DNA of 32,136 bases from UBA9339 sp964535195 (lineage in GTDB: Bacteria > Pseudomonadota > Gammaproteobacteria > UBA9339), in the NCBI GenBank assembly GCA_964535195.1, contig CAZHSI010000015.1, positions 1 through 32,136 of the forward strand. The letters run 5' to 3'. Shown here piece by piece: positions 22,403 through 30,357 of the stretch. Position numbers and translations under genes: made by a program. Position 1 is the stretch's first letter. Every line of letters begins with the position of its first letter. The notes below the pieces were generated by a model. It had not been told where the DNA came from. It saw nothing but the letters and a program-made list of their open reading frames with translations, and did not search any database.

Positions 22403-25400
22403 ATGGTAGAACCTGTACAGAATTTAAGAGAACTAGTAGGCGCAGGGAAGTTTGATCGTCAGAAAGCCCAAGATCTCAACGCTGGAAAAATTGTACTTGC
22501 AGAGCCAATAAACCCCGTAGTAGAAGTAACTAAATGTGCAGCGATAGCTGCGGTTCCAGCAGTGCTAGCAGGTATGGTAGTTGCATTTGTTGGAGCTCCT
22601 GTGTCATTAGCTGTTGCTGCCGGCGCCGCATGTTTGGTGGCAGGGGGAGTGGGGGTATACAATGTAAGAGCCACTAGACGTATTAAATACTCCACCCTTG
22701 GTTTAGAACTTCCAGATATGGAAATCTCAAGGCAGGATGAGGAGGACAAAGATACTAGAGAAGTCCATCCAGTAGTTCAATTAGATCATGTCAGAATACT
22801 AGACCACCAAAAGCTTGTTGATACAATACATCTCCAAGAAAGATATAAAGAACATCCTGAAATCCAGGTAAAAACTCCCGATTTTGCACATGAGCCAGAG
22901 TATACGGTAAAGATCACTTTAAAAGGCAAAAACATTACACTCGCTGAGTTAGATTATACTAGTTGGGATGATCCGCAGAGTTTCAAAATTGAGATTACTA
23001 AAAAATATCCTAAAGGTTGGCAAGGAGAACAACCACCGATAAGCGAGAGTGAGAGGCAACAGGTTTTAGATACTTTATCTGGAATGTCTAAGTTTTTAGG
23101 TAAAGAGTTGCGGCATCCCGGGGATCTTGTTGCAGATGCACTAAAAGTTGGTAAACCTCAAAAAGTTGCTATAGGTAAAGCGCCAGATCCAGTAACCCAA
23201 ACCGAGACTTTTTGGGAAGAATTAGCTGATGTAGCAATTAGTACTGGAAAGTATGAGATATTTGATGGCTATGAAAAGGCAATGATAACTTCGGTTGAGA
23301 CCGCAGGTTTAATTGGGTCGATTAAAGCGAATGCTGAATTGCAAACTGCAAAAAGAGAACCATTTAATAGTGTAAAATGGCGCAGGAGATTAACATTTGT
23401 TGGTTACACGTGTTTTGGCTTAATGGTTTTAGGTGTTTTAAGTTTTACTGCTGTTGTGTTTGCTCCACTTATCCCTATTCTAGCTCCTGCTTTAGCAGCT
23501 ATACCATTGGTTGTCCTCAATGCTATTGTGACAACTTCGACTATAGTTGGTGCTGCTGGATTTATAGGGGGAGTGGTTTCATTGGTGGTTGCTAGGATTT
23601 TTGGTGTCTGTACCAGTCGTGTAAAAACATACGAAGATAAAGCGGCGCAAGCTAAAAGCAAAACTGATGAAGAGCTTCAAGTAGAAAGGGTTCGTGGTGT
23701 GCAAGAAACCAAAAAAATAATTGAGTCACTTAATGAACAAGATCGGGATATTACTGCAAAGCTTTCTCAGGACGAACATTTTAAGGTAGAAGAATTAACC
23801 CTAAATCTTAGTGGCAAGGGTGTTGGTGGCTCTGCTGCTATTATTGTTGGTAGATGGCTTAGTACTTCTCATGCTAAGTACTGCCGTACCATAAATTTAT
23901 CCCATAATTATATTGGAGAAGGGGGCGCAAAAAGTTTGGCCAGAAGCTTAAGAGAGACCAATAATGTAATAAGAACAATCGATATAAGTGGAAATGTTAT
24001 CAGTGTAGATAACATAGATGGGGTCATGAAAGAGTTTGCTATAACTTTAGCCCAAAATTATACTATTACTACGTTTAAGTACGATACCACAGGGGTTGCA
24101 ACAGCAACTATTGAAAGTATTGAAAGAGAGTTGTTAGTAAATAGATTCCTATTTAACCCAGATATTAATAGTCAAGAATTTGCAAACGTAACTAAATATT
24201 TTTCTGGTGAAAATCCGGCACAACAATTGCAAATGGCAGCAGTTGCGAAGATAAAAAAGATGTCAGCGCCTTTACCTTCACTTGCAGAATTTCTTAAAAG
24301 GTTCTCTGATAATATTCAGGATGTATTGCGAGGTGAGTCGGAAGGTTACATAAAAACCGCCGCTGCAGCATTAAAAAATGCTTTTATTGAACGGCAGATA
24401 TCTCTCCTATTTCATGAGGAAGCCCTTTCTTCTGACCCACGAGAGTTAGATAAGGCTTTGATCACCTATGTTAATATGTATGCTGCAGCTACGACTAAAG
24501 ATACTTTACGCGAAGTAGATCAAAAAATAGTATTAAAGTTACTGCAAAATGCTTTAGTTGGTTCTGAAACCAAGGTCGAATCTTTAGCGATACGTGATCC
24601 TTTTAACAGTCTTGGTTTAAAGGTGTTATTGCAACTAGACCCACAAAAAAGAATAAACTTACTCACAGATTGTTTTAAGGGCTGTGCTAGTGAAAAACTA
24701 GGGGAAGGTGAGGCGCGTGGTATGGCAATGCTTGTTTCTCAGGCTTTCGCTATTGAAGGGTTTTATGATCCAGAAGTTCAAAGTCCGGAAGTAAATGAGT
24801 TACGAAAGTGTCTCATGATGATTAATACATTAGATGGCCCTAGAAACAAGAGAGTAACCTTAGAGTACTATATTCACCACCTTGAGGAAGAGAAAAGAAA
24901 AGGAACGTTTAAAGATCAAGTTAGCATAGAAAAGATATTGCAGGCAGTTTATCAAGGACAACTGGAAGGGCAATTTGCTTGTTTATTGCCACCAGCATTT
25001 AAGAAACCTGAGAAAGGAGAGTTAGATGCTTTAAAGGCTTATTTAGCACGCAATGTTAATTTAAGACATTTCGAGTATCCAGCTGATCCAGGGCTTCTTG
25101 ATCAAGAAGTTATGTCAGCCATCGAAGAAACTTGTAAAAGAAACGAACTTTTAGAGATGCTACGCGTCTTAACCCCCCCGATTTTGCCATCGATACGGCA
25201 GACATTTTTGGAGAAATTTGCTGCTTTGCAGGATCCAGGGTATCTCTTACAGGCTGAATTTGAACATACACAATTAAAGCGGCTACTTAGCCTTAATGAA
25301 AATTTTGCTACTAATGACGAAACCGATGTTTATGGTATGGTTGTAGCATTAAGTAGGCTACCTTTGTCAGCATGTAAAGTGTTACTTGAAGCCTATTTTA

Positions 25401-27301
25401 ATGGACAGCAAGATTCATTTGAAAAACAGCCAGTGGATGCAAATAAAAAAGCTATGGTAATTGTTGCTATGATTACCAATAAGAATTTTATAGAGATGTT
25501 ACGTCAAGAGGTGGACAAACACGCAAGGCCAAAAGATCAGCGCTGGTCCGAACGTGACGAGCGTTTTCTATTAACACAATTAGAGAATGCTTTTAATTAT
25601 CGTAATGATGACAGCCATTTTGTACATGATGATGAGTATTTTTTAACAATATTAAGTCAGAATGCATCCAGAGTGCTGGATGTAGGATACGATACTGAAA
25701 GTGGTAGGGTATATAAAATTACTGAGACGGGGGTAGGAGCCCAACGAATACATGCACAAACACATGAAGAGGTTTTACAAGCTGCACTACAAGCAAAACT
25801 AGAAAGAGATTATCACGATTTATTGTGTCCGCCATTCGTGCAAAATTCAGATATTATTGATCAATTTTTTGCGAAATTAGACAAAGATCCTTATTTAGAT
25901 TTAAGAGCTTTTGATTTTACTGGCAAAGACGGGTTAGGTGCAGAAGTTAAACGGCGTATTGAAGATAAGCTAAAGAGAAATAAATTATTTTATGATTTGG
26001 ATTATGCTGTGTTACACGGTAAACCTCTTGGGGAACATGAGGTGGAGTATTTTAGAGACGTAAGGACAGATGAAGAATTAGCAGAGCTCAAAGTTAGTGT
26101 TAGAGCCACCTATGATGAAGGCTTTAAATTGCTTTTGCAAATATGCAACCAAGAGCAAGGAATGATGGTTTTGAACGATTATTTTAAGAAAAAGTCGGGT
26201 GAGCTAAGTCCTATGCAGGGTCGTATACGTGATCTAATGGTGCATAACGTATCTAAGTTGCAAAAATTAGTACAAGATGGCCAAATTACTACTTGCAAAA
26301 ATCTACTAGAATTATGCTTTGGTCTGCCGAAAGAGGAGGCTAAGTTTAAGGCCAATTTAGTAATAAATATACTTTCATGTTTTTCATCTTTGTCGGAAGA
26401 GGATGAGCGTGACATAAGTGACATTTTAAAACTTGCCATAGAAAAAGACCAAGTGTCTTTAAGAAAAAAAATTATGAGCGTAGAGGGTGAAGTGTTTTAC
26501 CAACAGATATGGTTACAGGCTGAGTTGGAGGCTAGGTATCCTTGTTTGCAAGGGAATGTCCCAGATGGTCTTGAATCATTAAAGTTAGATTTATCCAGTA
26601 ATAAAGATTTACTTTATTTTATAGAAAGGAGTGGTATAAACCCACAAGCAGCGGAAGTTATTAAGGCAAAATGTAATGAGAATGTTATAGCGAAGTATGT
26701 GGTGGAACAGCCAGATTTAAGTATGTTTATTGGTAGATTAAATCAACTTTCTTCCGAAGAGTGTAGAGATTTGATTGCACGTTTAAAACCTCAATCGCTA
26801 CTAAAACTTTTCAAGAGTGTGGACATTGCTAAACTTCAGATGCTAGATTATCCTCGTGAGCTGATTTTATTAGAGCAATATTTTATGCAAGTTCCAGGTA
26901 AAGATCAGGAAAACTCTAAAGCTAAGGCAAAGATAGTTGTACAATTGCTGCAATTATTAGATAAAGAGGACGATCCGCAAAAAATTGCGAAGATTAAGGA
27001 GATAGTTAAATATAGTCTTAACCCATGGACTGGAGTAAGGAGCGGTATCTCTAGTTTATTAGGAATTGTGCGTATGCGCGTAACTGATGAGCCATATTAT
27101 AACTTAGCAGAGATTCATACCCAGCTTAAAGAAATAAAACTAGATGAAAGACCTGCAGCACAAGAGAAAGAAGAGCAGGATTGGGATCTTGGTTCACTTT
27201 TTGAACTGGGAAGAACAAAAGAGAGGGTGGCTCTACGAGAGGGAGATCAGTCATCTCTACAAGCTAAGCATGAATCGACAAACAAGAAGAGCTCGGACTA
27301 A
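22403..27301 (+). CDS. Giant membrane-associated leucine-rich-repeat protein, effector-like
   Basis: The 1632-residue protein belongs to no named family I recognise. It has no signal peptide. Hydrophobic hairpins lie at residues 43-85 (Ala/Val/Gly-rich) and 330-400 (two or three long segments). Ribonuclease-inhibitor-type leucine-rich repeats follow at about 459-590 (TINLSHNYIGEGGAKSLARSL, TIDISGNVIS). The remaining 1000 residues are helical and contain weak internal repeats: an LRR-like hook N..L..F...(~20)...I...L.RN.L recurring near residues 556, 885, 1165 and 1401, and a helical motif LL..YF recurring near 739, 979, 1241 and 1475. The last 60 residues are polar and Glu/Lys/Ser-rich. This build (TM hairpins plus LRR plus charged C-terminus) resembles type IV secretion effectors of Legionella/Coxiella, an inference only. 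A strong AAGGAGGA site drives translation. Confidence 0.8.
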   Translation: MVEPVQNLRELVGAGKFDRQKAQDLNAGKIVLAEPINPVVEVTKCAAIAAVPAVLAGMVVAFVGAPVSLAVAAGAACLVAGGVGVYNVRATRRIKYSTLGLELPDMEISRQDEEDKDTREVHPVVQLDHVRILDHQKLVDTIHLQERYKEHPEIQVKTPDFAHEPEYTVKITLKGKNITLAELDYTSWDDPQSFKIEITKKYPKGWQGEQPPISESERQQVLDTLSGMSKFLGKELRHPGDLVADALKVGKPQKVAIGKAPDPVTQTETFWEELADVAISTGKYEIFDGYEKAMITSVETAGLIGSIKANAELQTAKREPFNSVKWRRRLTFVGYTCFGLMVLGVLSFTAVVFAPLIPILAPALAAIPLVVLNAIVTTSTIVGAAGFIGGVVSLVVARIFGVCTSRVKTYEDKAAQAKSKTDEELQVERVRGVQETKKIIESLNEQDRDITAKLSQDEHFKVEELTLNLSGKGVGGSAAIIVGRWLSTSHAKYCRTINLSHNYIGEGGAKSLARSLRETNNVIRTIDISGNVISVDNIDGVMKEFAITLAQNYTITTFKYDTTGVATATIESIERELLVNRFLFNPDINSQEFANVTKYFSGENPAQQLQMAAVAKIKKMSAPLPSLAEFLKRFSDNIQDVLRGESEGYIKTAAAALKNAFIERQISLLFHEEALSSDPRELDKALITYVNMYAAATTKDTLREVDQKIVLKLLQNALVGSETKVESLAIRDPFNSLGLKVLLQLDPQKRINLLTDCFKGCASEKLGEGEARGMAMLVSQAFAIEGFYDPEVQSPEVNELRKCLMMINTLDGPRNKRVTLEYYIHHLEEEKRKGTFKDQVSIEKILQAVYQGQLEGQFACLLPPAFKKPEKGELDALKAYLARNVNLRHFEYPADPGLLDQEVMSAIEETCKRNELLEMLRVLTPPILPSIRQTFLEKFAALQDPGYLLQAEFEHTQLKRLLSLNENFATNDETDVYGMVVALSRLPLSACKVLLEAYFNGQQDSFEKQPVDANKKAMVIVAMITNKNFIEMLRQEVDKHARPKDQRWSERDERFLLTQLENAFNYRNDDSHFVHDDEYFLTILSQNASRVLDVGYDTESGRVYKITETGVGAQRIHAQTHEEVLQAALQAKLERDYHDLLCPPFVQNSDIIDQFFAKLDKDPYLDLRAFDFTGKDGLGAEVKRRIEDKLKRNKLFYDLDYAVLHGKPLGEHEVEYFRDVRTDEELAELKVSVRATYDEGFKLLLQICNQEQGMMVLNDYFKKKSGELSPMQGRIRDLMVHNVSKLQKLVQDGQITTCKNLLELCFGLPKEEAKFKANLVINILSCFSSLSEEDERDISDILKLAIEKDQVSLRKKIMSVEGEVFYQQIWLQAELEARYPCLQGNVPDGLESLKLDLSSNKDLLYFIERSGINPQAAEVIKAKCNENVIAKYVVEQPDLSMFIGRLNQLSSEECRDLIARLKPQSLLKLFKSVDIAKLQMLDYPRELILLEQYFMQVPGKDQENSKAKAKIVVQLLQLLDKEDDPQKIAKIKEIVKYSLNPWTGVRSGISSLLGIVRMRVTDEPYYNLAEIHTQLKEIKLDERPAAQEKEEQDWDLGSLFELGRTKERVALREGDQSSLQAKHESTNKKSSD

Positions 27302-27351
27302 TAACATAATTTTTAAAGGTATCTAATATTACAACAACGCCTATAAAAGCA

Positions 27352-28431
27352 GTGGTTGTCCACGTAACTTTTGTAAAGTCTACGTCTTCAACTCAAGATT
27401 TAACCGAATTTCGCAGCTTAGTTACTTCTCTTGGTGCGATAATTGTTGCCGAGGTTAGTTGTCGGCGTGATATACCTGACCCAAAGCATTTTATAGGACA
27501 GGGAAAATTAGCGGAAATTCAAGCTATAGTTCTATCGCAAAAGGCTAACGTTGTAATGTTTAATCACCAACTTTCGCCTGCTCAGGAACGTAATTTAGAA
27601 AAATTTTTGGAGTGCGCAATTTTAGATCGTACTCAAATAATTTTAGATATTTTTGCTAAACGTGCGCGTAGTTTTGAGGGCAAACTGCAAGTTGAACTGG
27701 CCCGACTTCAGCATCTTTCTACTCGTTTAGTACGAGGTTGGACCCATCTAGAGAGGCAAAGAGGAGGTATTGGGTTGCGCGGCGGACCAGGAGAAACGCA
27801 GCTAGAAGCCGATCGTAGAGTTTTGCGTCAAAAAGTTACCAGCTTAAAAAAACGCTTAGATAAATTAGCAAAACAACGGGCACAAAATCGTCGTGCGCGT
27901 AAGCGTTCTAATATTCCTACGATTGCTTTCGTTGGCTATACTAACGCCGGTAAATCAACCTTATTTAATAAATTAGTTGCTGCTGGTACCGATGTTGCTG
28001 ATTTAGTATTTACCACTTTAGACCCTTTGCTGCGCCGGATATATTTACCAGACTTTGGTACTGCCATTATTGTTGATACGGTAGGGTTTATTCGAGATTT
28101 ACCACATGAACTAATAGATGCTTTTCATGCAACTTTAGAGGAAACGAAGGAGGCTGATTTATTATTGCATGTAATTGATGCGAGTGACCCTCAAAAAAAT
28201 GCGAAAATTGAAGTGGTACACAAAGTGCTTGAAGATATTGGGGCAGATAAGGTGCCAAGATTACAAGTCCTTAATAAAATTGATTTGATCCCAGAGTTCT
28301 TACCGCGAATTGATTTAGACGCAAAAGGTTTGCCGCAAAGAGTGTGGATATCTGTGGTTAATAACCTTGGTATTCCCTTGTTATTTGAAGCTGTGCAAAA
28401 GATTATCCAGCCTATGAAAAATATAGAATAA
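27352..28431 (+). CDS. hflX: Ribosome-associated GTPase HflX
   Basis: HflX is a GTPase that binds the 50S subunit and splits stalled or stressed ribosomes. The product has the N-terminal HflX domain (HFIGQGKLAEIQ, FNHQLSPAQERNLE, DRTQIILDIFAKRA, GKLQVELARLQHLSTRLVRGW) and the Gly-rich GIGLRGGPGETQLEADRR. The GTPase motifs are G1 GYTNAGKST (about 195-203), G3 DTVGFIRDLP and G4 NKID. It ends soon after the G domain, lacking the roughly 70-residue C-terminal domain of E. coli HflX (426 residues). GTG at 27352 has no ribosome binding site. An in-frame ATT at 27328, with AAAGG 8 nt upstream, would add 8 residues that E. coli HflX also has room for. hflX is far from miaA here, with no hfq. Confidence 0.95.
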   Translation: MVVHVTFVKSTSSTQDLTEFRSLVTSLGAIIVAEVSCRRDIPDPKHFIGQGKLAEIQAIVLSQKANVVMFNHQLSPAQERNLEKFLECAILDRTQIILDIFAKRARSFEGKLQVELARLQHLSTRLVRGWTHLERQRGGIGLRGGPGETQLEADRRVLRQKVTSLKKRLDKLAKQRAQNRRARKRSNIPTIAFVGYTNAGKSTLFNKLVAAGTDVADLVFTTLDPLLRRIYLPDFGTAIIVDTVGFIRDLPHELIDAFHATLEETKEADLLLHVIDASDPQKNAKIEVVHKVLEDIGADKVPRLQVLNKIDLIPEFLPRIDLDAKGLPQRVWISVVNNLGIPLLFEAVQKIIQPMKNIE

Positions 28432-28446
28432 AAACCGTCAGTTAGG

Positions 28447-28452
28447 TATAAT
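28447..28452 (+). promoter_or_regulatory. -10-like element before tpsB
   Basis: A consensus TATAAT lies 64 bp before the tpsB start in the 84-bp gap after hflX, without a good -35. If used, it would separate the secretion pair from hflX. Confidence 0.3.
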
Positions 28453-28515
28453 TACATTTCGCCCACTCAGGTTTTTAAATAAATGCTTCGGACTTAGAAT
28501 CAGGGATAAAGTAGG

Positions 28516-30336
28516 ATGAAAACAAATGATTTGTTTTATACAATAGCTAATATTGCTATTAGTAGATCGCGAGGTTCTCTAGCAAGTGGTTTGTTTTTGT
28601 TATTAGCATTATGCTTTCAACCTGTCTTAGGTGATCCAGCAACATCCCCGGCGTTACCTAATATATCTAACCTGCCACTTTCTGCTATCCAGATTGACCC
28701 AGCTCGAGTTAAAGTAAAATTAACTCCACCAGAAGAAGCTGGGACAGGAAGTTATGTGAAACCAACTGGCGAATTACCTCAGGATTTAGCAAAAGCTATT
28801 AAAAAGCCTCACCCTGCCAAGCTAGAAGCAGCAGTAAGCGCAGCGATTAAGTTTAAACTTCACGATATCAATATTATTGGAGCCACTGCTTATAATAAAG
28901 ATGCGTTGTCACAATATTATAAGATCTATTTAGGTAAAGATATTACTTTTCAGGATTTACAAAGCATTACTGATGCTATTACAGCGCGTTATCGCCAGGA
29001 TGGTTATGTGCTTTCTAGGGCTGTTATCCCGGCCCAAGAGGTAAAAACAGGTGTGGTTGATATTCAGATCATCGAAGGATATGTCGCTGCAATATATATC
29101 GAAGGCGAGGTTGGCAAAGTACGTGCTAGGATAGAAGAGTGGGGTGCAGAAATTAAAAAAATGCGGCCGTTACAAGCTAAAAAGTTAGAGCGTTATATCC
29201 TCTCACTTAATGACATTCCAGGGCTAACCGTTAAAACTGTACTATCGCCATCAATAACTGCTATTGGCGCAGCAGACTTAACTTTTGTGGTAGAGCAAAA
29301 AAAGGTCTCGGCGAATATAGCTTTTGACAATCGTGGCACCCTATATATGGGGCCTAATCAAGGGATAGGAGTTGTTTCGGTCAATGATTTTGTCGTAGGT
29401 GCGGATAACTTATTGTTACAAACAGTTGATACTCCTTTTACTAGTGAATTACGTTATATCCAAGGGGGATATAGTATCCCTCTTGGCATCACTGATTGGC
29501 GTTTAAAGCTGAGTGCTAATTTAACGGAAACTAGGCCTGGGTTTTTATTAAAGGATTTAGATTTAGTTGGTAGAAGCAAGGATTGGAGTATTGATATTGA
29601 GTATCCATTAATGCGTACCCGCACCAAAAACGTTTGGATATATGCTCAGTTTGAATGGTTAGATAGCTATACCCGGGGGCTCGGTACTACTTTTTTTCAG
29701 GATAATCTTCGTTCTCTTAGATTTGGTGTTTCATACGATTTTATGGATTCATTTAAAGGTGGTAATTTAATTGGAATTGAGTTATCCAAGGGTTTAACTG
29801 CTGTTCCTTTGGTACCTGGTCCTGATAATATACGTACTTCGCGAGATATGGGTCGTGGTAATTATTTTAAAATCAATGCCAATGTTTCCCGGTATCAGGC
29901 CTTGGGGGAACGCTTTGTATTACTAGTTGCTGCTAATGGCCAATGTTCATTCAAAAAACAATTATTATCAGCAGAAGAGATTGGTTTTGGTGGTGAGCAG
30001 TTTGGTAGAGCTTATGACCCATCCGAAATTGCTGGTGATTCGGGAGTGGTGAGTAAAGCAGAGTTAAGAGCTAATACTTATCCAAATTTAAGATTTTTGC
30101 AGCAAATTCAATATTATACCTTTTACGATGCAGGTTTTGTTTGGGGCTCTGGACCTTCAGAGGGCTTGTTTAGCGCTAGTAGTTTAGGTGGAGGATTGCG
30201 AGCTACCTTTGATAAGTACTTTTATGGTAATATAGAACTTGCCAAGCCACTAACGAGAGGTGTTGGAGTACAAGATGAAGTAAATGGGAATCCTAAGGCG
30301 TGGAGATTGTTTTTTGGTGTAGGGATAAGATTATAA
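28516..30336 (+). CDS. Two-partner secretion transporter TpsB (ShlB/FhaC family)
   Basis: This outer-membrane Omp85-superfamily pore would export the TpsA protein encoded next to it. The 606-residue precursor has an extended N-region, then a hydrophobic signal core (LFLLLALCFQPVLGDPA, about residues 27-43). A Pro-rich linker follows, then two POTRA domains (about 112-190 with IKFKLHDINIIGATAY, and 191-265 with AAIYIEGEVGKV) and a 16-strand barrel from about 275. The signature loop reads FGRAYDPSEIAGDSG, with Arg kept in an R-A-Y form of the (V/I)RG(Y/F) tip. It ends with an aromatic-rich strand RLFFGVGIRL. tpsA follows after 21 nt. AGGGA lies about 9 nt before the ATG. Confidence 0.93.
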   Translation: MKTNDLFYTIANIAISRSRGSLASGLFLLLALCFQPVLGDPATSPALPNISNLPLSAIQIDPARVKVKLTPPEEAGTGSYVKPTGELPQDLAKAIKKPHPAKLEAAVSAAIKFKLHDINIIGATAYNKDALSQYYKIYLGKDITFQDLQSITDAITARYRQDGYVLSRAVIPAQEVKTGVVDIQIIEGYVAAIYIEGEVGKVRARIEEWGAEIKKMRPLQAKKLERYILSLNDIPGLTVKTVLSPSITAIGAADLTFVVEQKKVSANIAFDNRGTLYMGPNQGIGVVSVNDFVVGADNLLLQTVDTPFTSELRYIQGGYSIPLGITDWRLKLSANLTETRPGFLLKDLDLVGRSKDWSIDIEYPLMRTRTKNVWIYAQFEWLDSYTRGLGTTFFQDNLRSLRFGVSYDFMDSFKGGNLIGIELSKGLTAVPLVPGPDNIRTSRDMGRGNYFKINANVSRYQALGERFVLLVAANGQCSFKKQLLSAEEIGFGGEQFGRAYDPSEIAGDSGVVSKAELRANTYPNLRFLQQIQYYTFYDAGFVWGSGPSEGLFSASSLGGGLRATFDKYFYGNIELAKPLTRGVGVQDEVNGNPKAWRLFFGVGIRL

Positions 30337-30357
30337 AATAAATCAGGGAAGTGATTT

